Source: Bradyrhizobium canariense | GTDB taxonomy: Bacteria > Pseudomonadota > Alphaproteobacteria > Rhizobiales > Xanthobacteraceae | DNA length: 64,000 bases | NCBI RefSeq assembly: GCF_900105125.1 | Contig: NZ_LT629750.1 | Location: 5,049,001-5,113,000 of the forward strand | Direction: 5' to 3' | Shown: in pieces, positions 35,552 to 44,324 of the stretch | Position numbering within the stretch: position 1 is the first letter of the stretch | Layout of the letters: every line of letters starts with the position of its first letter | Notes under the pieces: generated by a model | What the model was told of the DNA's origin: nothing | What the model saw: the letters and a program-made list of their open reading frames with translations, nothing else | The model's database searches: none | Program-made: the position numbers and the translations under genes

Positions 35552-36301
35552 CTAATTAAGCACGCCACCACCATCGATATAGATCTGCTGAGCCGTCATG
35601 AAGCTACCCTCGTCGCCCGCGAGAAAGGCCACCAAGCCCGTTAAATCGTCCGGCACAGCAACTTTCGGGATAAATTTGCTTTTAGCTCGTAGCTCAAGAC
35701 GTTCTTTGGTAACGCCGCCGGTATCCGTCAAACTCGGATGGACCATATTGACGGTTATGTTGTTCTTTCCGAGCTCGCGAGCGGCACATCGCATTAGGCC
35801 GATCAGAGCCGCTTTCGAAGAAGTGTATTGCGTGATCTCGGCCTGAGCCTCACCCACTGTGGCAGAACCAATAAATATGATGCGACCATAATTCTTCGCG
35901 ACCATGTGGGGAGCGACCGCCGATGCACAAAAGAATGCACCATCTGTGTTCACAGAAAATACTCTCTTCCACTCTTCAGTTTCAGTTTTCCAAAACGGCT
36001 GACGCGTCAACCCTTTCCAGATTCCCGCATTATTAACCAGAATGTCTATCTTTCCAAAACGTTCGACCGTTCTTCTTACCATTCCGTCTACCGCGTCGCG
36101 CGACGATACGTCTGCTTCAATCGGAATGCATGACTCGTTCTTATTTTCGAGATTTATTTCATCTGCCGCATGTTTCGACTTTTCGTGCGTTATATCGGCC
36201 AATACGACAGTGGCTCCAATCTTAGTAAGCTTGCTAACAATGGCGCGCCCGATACCCTCTGCGCCACCAGTCACAATTGCGATTTTACCCGTCAGCATCA
36301 T
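35552..36301 (-). CDS. SDR-family NAD(P)-dependent oxidoreductase
   Basis: A 249-residue classical SDR with TGGAEGIG near 11-18, NNAGIWKG, S in FIGSATVG and YTSSK, so all catalytic residues are present. It lies between fbiC (70 bases upstream) and the GlcG gene on the same strand. In the proposed pathway it could reduce or oxidise a semialdehyde or hydroxy acid formed after transamination, but that is only context. Confidence 0.85.
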   Translation of the reverse strand: MMLTGKIAIVTGGAEGIGRAIVSKLTKIGATVVLADITHEKSKHAADEINLENKNESCIPIEADVSSRDAVDGMVRRTVERFGKIDILVNNAGIWKGLTRQPFWKTETEEWKRVFSVNTDGAFFCASAVAPHMVAKNYGRIIFIGSATVGEAQAEITQYTSSKAALIGLMRCAARELGKNNITVNMVHPSLTDTGGVTKERLELRAKSKFIPKVAVPDDLTGLVAFLAGDEGSFMTAQQIYIDGGGVLN

Positions 36302-36371
36302 TTTAAAGTGTCCTTACCGGTTTAGTTTCTCTTTTGCTCTATAAACTACCAACTTCGCCGTTTATGCGAAT

Positions 36372-38765
36372 CTACGTCTCCGCGAACATAGCCGATGCGC
36401 TATGTTCTGCTTGCTTGGCAGAAACCGGCTCATATAAAGTAGTTCTCTGCCATATTTTTCGCTCAACTGCCGATGCGAGCTCAGAGAATCTTTGCGGAGT
36501 CATGCTTTGACCATGCACAGCACCCGCCGCACGTGAAATGGATTCGTTCATCAATGTCCCACCGAGATCATTGACGCCGGCGCGCAAGCTCATCTTAACT
36601 CCAGCCTCGCCCATTTTCACCCACGACACTTGAATGTTTCTTATTAGCGGATGCAAAACAAGCCGAGAAACAGCGTGCATTAAAATGGACTCCCTCAACG
36701 TCGCACCTCTCCGTGATTTTCCTTTCAGGTAAATCGGCGCCTCCATCGGAACGAACGGAAGGGGCACAAACTCGGTGAATCCACCTGTTTCTTTTTGCAA
36801 AGATCGAATGTGCAGCAAATGACGGGCCCAATGAACTGGACCGTCTACGTGGCCAAACATTATCGTTGCAGTTGATCGCAACCCCACCAAGTGCGCTGCG
36901 CGCATTACCGTAAGCCACTCGGCTGTATTCAATTTATCGGGACATATTATTTGCCTAATAGAGTCGTCCAGGATTTCTGCGGCCGTCCCTGGTAAGCTTC
37001 CGAGACCCGCTTGCTTCAGAGTTGTCAGAAACTCTGAGACAGAAATACCCAAAGTCGAAGCGCCATGTTGTATTTCAAGTGGCGAAAATGCATGGACATG
37101 AATATCGGGGCAAGCTTGTTTCGCTGCCTTTAAGATCGAAAGATAGGTCTCGCCGGTGTACGACGGATGTATCCCGCCCTGAAGGCATACCTCCGTGGCT
37201 CCTGCACTCCACGCCTCCCGGACTCTTTTTCCAATCTCGGAAAGATCCAGATTATAAACTCGCTCATCTCGATGATCTTTGCGCTTTCCTTTAGAGAAAG
37301 CACAGAATTGACAGTGAAACGTGCAGATATTCGTATAGTTGATGTTTCTGGTTGTTACAAAGCTAACGCTGTCCCCATTGATCTTCTTCCTTAGGCTGTC
37401 CGCGGCTGCAATTACGGCAGTTGCATCACCCGCGCGCGTATTAAAAAGGGTGACAATTTCAGCTTCTGTGAGTTCTTGTCCCGAGCTCGCTTTATCAATC
37501 GCGTCATTCAATTTCTTCCGGCCAGGCGTCACGACGGAACGTATTGCGGTCGGATTTGCAAATTCTGCCGGCGTGTTGCTGCCGCCTGGTATCCAATCAT
37601 CCTCACGAGCGTATCCCTCGGAGTCGGTCAATTTCAGAACAGATGGCTCTATTTTCCGGTCGAGCCACGCGCCTGCATCTCTTGCATATCCGGGATAAAT
37701 AGCAACACGCTCGATTAAACGCTTGCCTCTCGAACTCATTTCTTTCGCCAACGTATCAATCTGCGGCCATGGCGCTTCTGGGTTGACGTAGTCAACCGTC
37801 ACTGGCGAGATTCCGCCCCAGTCATTAATGCCCGCATCCACCAATCGGGAGATATTTCCTTCATTGAGGTTTGGTGGCGCCTGAATGCTCGTCGACGATC
37901 CGAATGTGAGTCGCGCAATTGCAACAGTCCAAAGCTGATCATCCAACGAGGCTGCGGGCGCGTTGGCCATCAATGTTCCGGCTTTTGGTCGAAAGTTCTG
38001 GATAATAATTTCTTGAATATGGCCAAACCTTTCATGACTCCTGCGTAAAGCTAGCAAGCTCTGAATACGTTCACCACGGGTCTCGCCAATGCCAATCAAA
38101 AGCCCGGTCGTAAACGGAATACGGTTAGCGCCGGCGTTATCAATCATTTCTAATCGTAGCTTTGGGTCCTTATCGGGTGAGCCAAAATGCGGGCCGCCCC
38201 GCGAACTGAGACGATCTGCGATTGTCTCCAGCATTACGCCCATCGACCCCGAAACTCGGCGAAGTCGTTGCATATCAGTCGCCTTCAACAAACCCGGATT
38301 TAGATGAGGTATCAATCCGGTTTCTTTCAATACTGCATCGCAGGCAGCGACTAAGTATTCCAGCGTACTCTCGTATCCTAACTCACGAAGGGCGTCTTTA
38401 GCTGAGCGATAACGCAGCTCTGGCTTGTCTCCCAACGTAAATAGAACCTCTTTGCATCCCGCGTCTTTGCCCGAGCGCGCGATCCGCAGCACGCTTTCGA
38501 TGGAGAGATAGGCTGGCGTCGTTTTGTTTGGAGCGTGAGCGAACGTGCAATAATGGCAGACGTCTCGGCAAAGCTGAGTGAGCGGAACAAACACCTTTTT
38601 CGAATATGAGATGTTGTCACCGAATTCGCGGTCACGAATTTCAGCCGCGGCATCCATAAGCAAACTTAAATTGTCGCAATTTGCCAAGGATAAGATCGCA
38701 TCATCGCTCAAACGGGATCCGGACCTCGCCATTTCGATGGTGGTATGATGCGTTAGCACGGTCAT
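36372..38765 (-). CDS. fbiC: bifunctional FO synthase (CofG + CofH radical SAM fusion)
   Basis: A 797-residue protein with two radical-SAM halves. The N-terminal CofG half has C66, C70 and C73 (QLCRDVCHYC) and the C-terminal CofH half has C481, C485 and C488 (NICTFHCQFC), each binding a 4Fe-4S cluster. Together they join tyrosine and 5-amino-6-ribitylaminouracil to make the deazaflavin FO, the chromophore of F420. Length and domain order equal actinobacterial FbiC. It is cotranscribed with cofD and cofE. In proteobacteria F420 genes are sporadic, consistent with transfer. Confidence 0.95.
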   Translation of the reverse strand: MTVLTHHTTIEMARSGSRLSDDAILSLANCDNLSLLMDAAAEIRDREFGDNISYSKKVFVPLTQLCRDVCHYCTFAHAPNKTTPAYLSIESVLRIARSGKDAGCKEVLFTLGDKPELRYRSAKDALRELGYESTLEYLVAACDAVLKETGLIPHLNPGLLKATDMQRLRRVSGSMGVMLETIADRLSSRGGPHFGSPDKDPKLRLEMIDNAGANRIPFTTGLLIGIGETRGERIQSLLALRRSHERFGHIQEIIIQNFRPKAGTLMANAPAASLDDQLWTVAIARLTFGSSTSIQAPPNLNEGNISRLVDAGINDWGGISPVTVDYVNPEAPWPQIDTLAKEMSSRGKRLIERVAIYPGYARDAGAWLDRKIEPSVLKLTDSEGYAREDDWIPGGSNTPAEFANPTAIRSVVTPGRKKLNDAIDKASSGQELTEAEIVTLFNTRAGDATAVIAAADSLRKKINGDSVSFVTTRNINYTNICTFHCQFCAFSKGKRKDHRDERVYNLDLSEIGKRVREAWSAGATEVCLQGGIHPSYTGETYLSILKAAKQACPDIHVHAFSPLEIQHGASTLGISVSEFLTTLKQAGLGSLPGTAAEILDDSIRQIICPDKLNTAEWLTVMRAAHLVGLRSTATIMFGHVDGPVHWARHLLHIRSLQKETGGFTEFVPLPFVPMEAPIYLKGKSRRGATLRESILMHAVSRLVLHPLIRNIQVSWVKMGEAGVKMSLRAGVNDLGGTLMNESISRAAGAVHGQSMTPQRFSELASAVERKIWQRTTLYEPVSAKQAEHSASAMFAET

Positions 38766-38801
38766 CTATTATCCTCTCCACTACGGTCGTCTAATTGCGC
38801 T

Positions 38802-39770
38802 TTATGTTTTTCTTTTTGCCATCGAGGCAGCGAAATCCAGCACGCAGGTCGCGACGCGCTGTTTATCTTCGTTGGTTGTCATGAGAATGCGCTCTTTCCG
38901 GATTTCAACTCCCGGAAGTTCGACTTCGTCGTTTAGATCGATCACGAAGGCATCGATGAAATCACGATAGCGATAAGCACAAGCTTGGGCTGACGGTTCA
39001 ATTCCAAACTCAGTAAATAGTTTTGCGGTGGGCCCCTTGACCGCCTCTCGGGAAATAATCGGAGAAACTCCCACGACGGGGGCCTTCGTCTCTCGAAGGG
39101 CTTGTCGCAATTCAGGTATTGCCAGCATTGGCTCAATGCTTAGCATAGGGTTCGACGGGCAAATCACTACGGCATCAGGCGTTTCGTCAATGAGTAAATG
39201 CCGTACGTCGTCGTGAAGGCGCGCCAGCTCCGCACCGCGATACGCGATTTCCGACACACTCGGCTCGCATTTTTGGTGAACGAAGTACTCCTGAAACGGC
39301 AACCATGTGTTTTTTGATCGAAGGTACGTCCTGATCGAGTCATCGCTGACCGGGATAATTCTCGACCTCACCTTAAATGCTGCTCTGAGATCATTTGTCG
39401 TCTCCGAAAGCGACGCTCCTGCGGCCATTCTTGACGAACGCTCGACATGCAATGCCAGATCTTTGTCCCCGAGATTAAACCACGCGTCAGACCTAATTTC
39501 TTGAAGAGCTTCCATAAAGCTCCACGTTTCGTCTTTGCGCCCCCATCCCTTCTTCTCGTCCGCGTTGCCGGACAATGTGTACAGTATCGTGTCTATGTCA
39601 GGTGATATGTATAATCCCAGCCATCGAAAATCATCTCCTACATTCGCGACAATCGAGATGTCAGAGTTTTCGGCTGCGACACGATCTAACCCAAGTGCAA
39701 GCTTTGCTCCACCTACACCTCCACAAAGCGCAACAATCGATTTGCGCTGAGATCCTGAGGTGCCGTTCAT
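38802..39770 (-). CDS. cofD: 2-phospho-L-lactate (or PEP) transferase, CofD/FbiA
   Basis: A 322-residue enzyme opening with the nucleotide-binding GGVGGAKLALGL (17-28). It continues with the family segments DTILYTLSG, GWGRKDETW, NLGDKDLALHVERS and VVICPSNPMLSIEPML. It transfers the phospho-acid from the GDP-activated product of CofC to FO, giving F420-0 or dehydro-F420-0. Its ATG overlaps the stop of cofE by 4 bases. All residues expected for FO binding that I can judge (D-x-D region and SNP motif) are present. Confidence 0.94.
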   Translation of the reverse strand: MNGTSGSQRKSIVALCGGVGGAKLALGLDRVAAENSDISIVANVGDDFRWLGLYISPDIDTILYTLSGNADEKKGWGRKDETWSFMEALQEIRSDAWFNLGDKDLALHVERSSRMAAGASLSETTNDLRAAFKVRSRIIPVSDDSIRTYLRSKNTWLPFQEYFVHQKCEPSVSEIAYRGAELARLHDDVRHLLIDETPDAVVICPSNPMLSIEPMLAIPELRQALRETKAPVVGVSPIISREAVKGPTAKLFTEFGIEPSAQACAYRYRDFIDAFVIDLNDEVELPGVEIRKERILMTTNEDKQRVATCVLDFAASMAKRKT

Positions 39771-40531
39771 CTGAACAGGTCCTCCGCGCTTTTTCGCACC
39801 ATCGATAAAGCCGGTGACACGTTTTGCGACGGCCCCAATCCACGGACCAAAACTACCGGTATCCGCTCACTCCCCTGTCCCATGACCAAAGATGCCGCTG
39901 ACGCAATCTCGTCTGCTCGTCCAACGACAGTAGTCTCGAGTATTCTCCCGAACATATCGACTTCACCTCGCCGGTCGTCAGTGCAGTCGATTCCCGCAGC
40001 GCCGATCGCTACGCCAACGGTGCCCAGACGCCACGGCCTACCAAAGCTGTCATTGATAATTATGCCGAGGTCTTGTTGTACAAGCTTCTGCAATTCACAC
40101 CTCAATTGCTGAGCGCTACGATCTGGATGCTCTGGAAGAAGCAGAACCATCTGCGCGTCGGGAAATACGCCAATGTTCGATTTATCTATTCCGGCATTAG
40201 CCATAACAAGTCCTAGCTTATGCTCAACTATAAGAATGTCTGGAGCACATCGAACGACGCGATTTGATTGATCTAGAATAACTTGGACCAGCCTCGGATC
40301 TTTCCTACATCGAGCGGCAAGGGCTAGCGCCTGCTCACCAGGCTTGACGTCATTCAAATTGACAAAGCGCCCTTCTGATTTTGAAACAATTTTTTGCGCA
40401 ACAACCAACACGTCATGATGCTTTAGCTGAAGGTTGTTGTCCTTAAGCGCCTGGACAATAGCTTTTGCAAGATCAGTACCGGCTTGCACATCCGGAATAC
40501 CACTGACCGCTGCGATAGATAAATTCGTCAT
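39767..40531 (-). CDS. cofE: coenzyme F420-0:L-glutamate ligase, CofE domain alone
   Basis: A 254-residue ligase from MTNLSIAAVSGIPDVQAGTD. It contains LVVAQKIVSKSEGRFVNLND, VMANAGIDKSNIG and INDSFGRPWRLGTVGVAIGA, the core CofE signatures, which add the gamma-linked glutamate tail. The frame extends to 40654, but the added 41 residues cross an inverted repeat and look non-coding. Unlike mycobacterial FbiB there is no C-terminal nitroreductase-type domain. First gene of the leftward F420 operon. Confidence 0.93.
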   Translation of the reverse strand: MTNLSIAAVSGIPDVQAGTDLAKAIVQALKDNNLQLKHHDVLVVAQKIVSKSEGRFVNLNDVKPGEQALALAARCRKDPRLVQVILDQSNRVVRCAPDILIVEHKLGLVMANAGIDKSNIGVFPDAQMVLLLPEHPDRSAQQLRCELQKLVQQDLGIIINDSFGRPWRLGTVGVAIGAAGIDCTDDRRGEVDMFGRILETTVVGRADEIASAASLVMGQGSERIPVVLVRGLGPSQNVSPALSMVRKSAEDLFR

Positions 40532-40625
40532 CACGCCGTTACCGTTTCGAGACTCCCGATATGAGCGAAGTCTGCGTCGGTTAAGACAGCGGACAGCCAG
40601 AGTTCCTCGCTCACAGGGATAAAGC

Positions 40626-40651
40626 CCTACGTCACGGCCGCGTGACGTAGG
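40626..40651. promoter_or_regulatory. long perfect inverted repeat upstream of the F420 operon
   Basis: Two 11-bp arms, CCTACGTCACG (40626-40636) and CGTGACGTAGG (40641-40651), flank the 4-base centre GCCG. It lies about 95 bases upstream of the cofE start and 135 bases past the permease stop, both leftward. No T-run follows in either direction, so a regulator operator is more likely than a terminator, though a hairpin ending the transporter transcript is possible. Confidence 0.55.
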
Positions 40652-40786
40652 CAACTACGTTGCGCGCCTATCAAATCCGAATGCCATGATATCAACAGAT
40701 AGATGCTATCTGACTCAGACATCAGATTGGAGGTATCGGGCAGTTTGCTACCTCAAGCTGGTTCGCAGAGCCTGGCACCGTTTTCT

Positions 40787-41674
40787 TCAAATTAATGAAC
40801 GCGGAGCGCTGGTCCGCATGCGTGCGCTAGCTATCAACATAATTAAAACCGCTACCCACGGGAGAGCGGTCAGAAATTGGACAGGAACGTCCGACACCTG
40901 GGGCAAATTTAACTTCAAGGCGTCTAACAATCCCATGAATAGCGAACCTGCAACAGCTCCCATCACGTTCCATCGACCCAAAATGACGATTGAGATGACT
41001 ACAAATCCTCGACCGTCAATCATGTTCGGGACGTAAGATGCTACTGCTCCTAGCGAAAGCGCCGCGCCTCCCAAGCCTGCAAATGAACCGCAAACAAGTA
41101 GCGCCGAGGTTTGGATTGCCTTTGGATTTAGTCCTTTGGCCTGGGACTTGTTCGGATCATGTCCTACAGCAGAAATGATGAGGCCAATCTTAGTCCACTT
41201 GAAGAGTGCCCAGACAAGCGCTGTCAATCCGATTGCAACATAGTAAAATATATTCTGCAAAAAGAACGCCGGTCCGATCAAAGGGATTTCACTTAGATAA
41301 GGCACTGCAATATCTGGAAGTGCTGGCGTGGCAGACGTAACGCCGTTTTGCACAAACAGGAAGTTTGCAAGACCGGGCGCCAATACAAATAGCGAGAATC
41401 CTACCAGTATGCCATTTCCACGCAACAGAACCGTGCCGATCGCCATAAGCGAACCGACAAATGCACCAGCCACACTAGCGGCGAGAATCGCGATCAAGAG
41501 TCCGGAATCTCCGACGGCGGTGATGTAGGCTATAAAAGCGCCCGCGGCCATCATTCCTTCAAGTCCGATATTCGTTATACCCGCTCTTTCAGAGATAAGC
41601 TCTCCCAACACCGCAAGCAAAAGAGGGACCATTAGACGTACGCTGCTGCTTGCAACAATATCGAAAAATTCCAT
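40787..41674 (-). CDS. BMP-type nucleoside ABC transporter permease (second)
   Basis: A 295-residue membrane protein starting MEFFDIVASSSVRLMVPLLL with ISERAGITNIGLEGMMAAGA, the diagnostic E-R-x-G-x-x-N-I-G-x-E-G-M motif of NupQ/YufQ-type permeases in nucleoside importers. About eight hydrophobic segments follow. It is last in the leftward order binding protein, ATPase, permease, permease. It probably imports a nucleoside or nucleobase used by the island's enzymes. Confidence 0.88.
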   Translation of the reverse strand: MEFFDIVASSSVRLMVPLLLAVLGELISERAGITNIGLEGMMAAGAFIAYITAVGDSGLLIAILAASVAGAFVGSLMAIGTVLLRGNGILVGFSLFVLAPGLANFLFVQNGVTSATPALPDIAVPYLSEIPLIGPAFFLQNIFYYVAIGLTALVWALFKWTKIGLIISAVGHDPNKSQAKGLNPKAIQTSALLVCGSFAGLGGAALSLGAVASYVPNMIDGRGFVVISIVILGRWNVMGAVAGSLFMGLLDALKLNLPQVSDVPVQFLTALPWVAVLIMLIASARMRTSAPRSLI

Positions 41675-41694
41675 TTCGCGAGTCCCTGCGGAAA

Positions 41695-42720
41695 TTATTG
41701 GATTGCTGTTGGGCGAGCTGCGTAGGTAAAAAGAACTACCCCTAGAAACACCTGGGTAATCTCCGGAGAGATCGACGCGCCAATCTGGAGCGCTCCAGCA
41801 CCGTAGAGAAGCGCCCCCATTAGAAAGGACGACACAACAATCCCAAATGGATTTAATCCACCCAGCAAGGCCACAAATAAACCTGCGTATCCAATGGGGT
41901 CAGCAACGCCTGGATAAAGTCGATGGTCAATTGCAGCGACCTGCATCCATCCGGCGAGTCCAGCTCCGGCACCACCTAACATCATCAAGGATATGAGGTA
42001 TCGATTTGCGTTTACTCCGGAGCGGGCTGCTAACGTGGCATTGCTACTGAACATTCTCAGCCTGTAACCCATCACAGAAGTTGCAAGTATCGAAAGCAGG
42101 ATCACCACAATGAGAGAGACTATTAGACCAATATGCGCCCTCGTTCCTGAGAATAGTAAGGGTAAGGTGCTGGAGGGCGGCAAAGCCGGCGATTGCGGAA
42201 GGTTAGCAAAATCGCTTTGTAGCGGCCCACTCAACAGATAGCTGAGCACCGAGACGGTCACAAAATTCATCGCGAGCGACGATACAATTTCACTTACATT
42301 CCACCGCGCCTTTAAATATCCGGGAACAAAAGCAACCGCCGCGCCAGCGATCGCCGCTGCAATCCCACATACACTTATTAAAAGAACACTTGGCGATTGC
42401 GGCACTGCCAACGCGATAACAGTGGTTGCGAGAGCGCCCGCGCCAATTTGCCCAGGCGCTCCAATATTATAAATCTTAGCTCGTAAAGACGGTAGCAATG
42501 TAGCGGATACCATCAACAACGGTGCTGCACGAACCAATCCTTCGCCGAACGTCCGCAGCGAGCCGAAGGTTGATGTCCAAAGCACCTTCGCAACCAATAT
42601 TGGATCAGCATGTATGGAAAGTAGAAGACATGCCGTAACCAGCGCCGCTAAACCAATCGGCCTTACTCCATCAGAATAAATAGCGTTCGATACGAGCGAT
42701 CGCCTATCCGACGCGATCAT
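41695..42720 (-). CDS. BMP-type nucleoside ABC transporter permease (first)
   Basis: A 341-residue membrane protein. Segments FGEGLVRAAPLLMVSATLLP, KIYNIGAPGQIGAGA and YAGLFVALLGGLNPFGIVVS match the NupP/YufP permease family. It overlaps the end of the ATPase gene by 17 bases and precedes the second permease by 20 bases, so the subunits are made together. Confidence 0.88.
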   Translation of the reverse strand: MIASDRRSLVSNAIYSDGVRPIGLAALVTACLLLSIHADPILVAKVLWTSTFGSLRTFGEGLVRAAPLLMVSATLLPSLRAKIYNIGAPGQIGAGALATTVIALAVPQSPSVLLISVCGIAAAIAGAAVAFVPGYLKARWNVSEIVSSLAMNFVTVSVLSYLLSGPLQSDFANLPQSPALPPSSTLPLLFSGTRAHIGLIVSLIVVILLSILATSVMGYRLRMFSSNATLAARSGVNANRYLISLMMLGGAGAGLAGWMQVAAIDHRLYPGVADPIGYAGLFVALLGGLNPFGIVVSSFLMGALLYGAGALQIGASISPEITQVFLGVVLFTYAARPTAIQ

Positions 42721-44260
42721 ATTCGATGCCTCCCATCATTCCACCTAGAGCATGAAGTCCATCTTTATGAAGATCCACCTCGCCAACGACTCGACCGGAG
42801 AAAAGCACGACTATGCGGTGGCAACTCTGAACCAGTTCATCAAGGTCTGAGCTAATCATAACGACGCCGGATCCGGCTCTACAAGCATCAAACATTGAAT
42901 CTCTAACATCTTGAATAGCGCGCACATCGAGCCCTCGAAAAGGGTTATGCGCCACGACTAACGATGGCGTTTTGTCCAGCTCTCTACCAACCACAACCTT
43001 CTGTTGATTTCCTCCCGAAAGCATCCGAACAAGGGTTTCCGCTTTGGCGCCGCGAATTCTAAATCTGTTTAGAATTCCGTCGACGTGACGCCTGACGTTA
43101 GCGTGACGGAACCAAAGACCGCGTAAGAATTCGGGCCGGCTCTGTAAGTGAACGAGAAGATTATCTTGGATGCTCAGGGACAACGCGAGCGCATCACGGT
43201 GACGATTTTCTGGAATGTAGGCTACGGAACCGTTGTTTTTTTGACGAATGTAGCCCGAGGTAAGCTGAACCAAACCAGCCATAACTTCTGCTAAAGTCGT
43301 CTGACCGCTTCCGACAACCCCCGCAATGCCCACGATCTCCCCGGAAAAGACCGTGAGATTGACATCGGATAAGCCTGCCTCTGATTTATAACGAGCAGGC
43401 GCTGAGACGCCGGACAAACGACAAACTTCTACTTTTGGACCCTCAAACGCTATTTCGTCTCTCGCTCCCAACGCTACTTTAATTAAGTCAGTCGGAGCTG
43501 CCTCAGCGATCGATCCGGATGACGATCGGGACCGGACAACATCCCCTACCATGTCGGCAGCTAATGCAGTTACGGTTGTGTTGCGAGCGGCATAAGTCGA
43601 AACCAACTTGCCGCGACGCATTACTGATATACGATCTGCAACGTCACGCACTTCGTTCAGCTTATGGCTAATATAGAATATTGCTCCACCCGTTCGCGTA
43701 AATTCTCGCATGATCCCGCCGAGAGCTTTAGCGTCATCCACGGAAAGCGAGGCGGTAGGCTCGTCAAGGATCAAAATTCGGGCGCCTAAAGCGAGGACAA
43801 TTAATATCTCCAAGCGCTGGCGTTGGCCCATCGCTAAAGATACCACCGGAACGTCAGTAGCGATCTCGGTGTCGAACGTTTCTGCGAGGAGCCTTAGACG
43901 CTTCGACGCCGACGGTGTATCAGACCAAAACCCGCCACGCTCGGCTAAGATGAGATTTTCCGCGCCGGTCATCTCATCGATCAGACCGCCCTCTTGTTCA
44001 ACAAATCCAACACTGGCGCGATAGCCTTGATGAGCTCGTTTGATCTCAATCGTCGCACCGTTGATAACCAGCGTTCCGGCGTCTGCCGCAAAATGCCCGC
44101 CGAGAATTCGCATTAACGTGGATTTTCCGGCTCCATTCTCTCCAATGATGGCATGAATTTCACCTGAATTGAGTTCCACACTCACATCTTCGAGCGCGAC
44201 CAAATCGCCAAATCGCTTTGAGACCTGGTGCATTTGGACGATCGTGCTATGCGCAAACAT
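42704..44260 (-). CDS. nucleoside ABC transporter, double ATP-binding protein
   Basis: A 518-residue protein with two ABC domains. The first is complete: GENGAGKS (40-47), a signature near LAMGQRQRLEI and Walker B LILDEPTASLS. The second is the degenerate type seen in RbsA/NupO proteins: GVVGSGQTT in place of Walker A, LSGGNQQKVVVGREL, and VVAHNPFRGLD in place of Walker B. I choose ATG 44260 because the frame from 44413 would run back into the binding-protein gene. It powers the BMP-type importer. Confidence 0.9.
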   Translation of the reverse strand: MFAHSTIVQMHQVSKRFGDLVALEDVSVELNSGEIHAIIGENGAGKSTLMRILGGHFAADAGTLVINGATIEIKRAHQGYRASVGFVEQEGGLIDEMTGAENLILAERGGFWSDTPSASKRLRLLAETFDTEIATDVPVVSLAMGQRQRLEILIVLALGARILILDEPTASLSVDDAKALGGIMREFTRTGGAIFYISHKLNEVRDVADRISVMRRGKLVSTYAARNTTVTALAADMVGDVVRSRSSSGSIAEAAPTDLIKVALGARDEIAFEGPKVEVCRLSGVSAPARYKSEAGLSDVNLTVFSGEIVGIAGVVGSGQTTLAEVMAGLVQLTSGYIRQKNNGSVAYIPENRHRDALALSLSIQDNLLVHLQSRPEFLRGLWFRHANVRRHVDGILNRFRIRGAKAETLVRMLSGGNQQKVVVGRELDKTPSLVVAHNPFRGLDVRAIQDVRDSMFDACRAGSGVVMISSDLDELVQSCHRIVVLFSGRVVGEVDLHKDGLHALGGMMGGIEYDRVG

Positions 44261-44324
44261 CTCTGTAATCCGATCTCGCAGAATTGGAGGTCGGGCCAAC
44301 ACAGTTGACCCGACCCCCGGCTGA

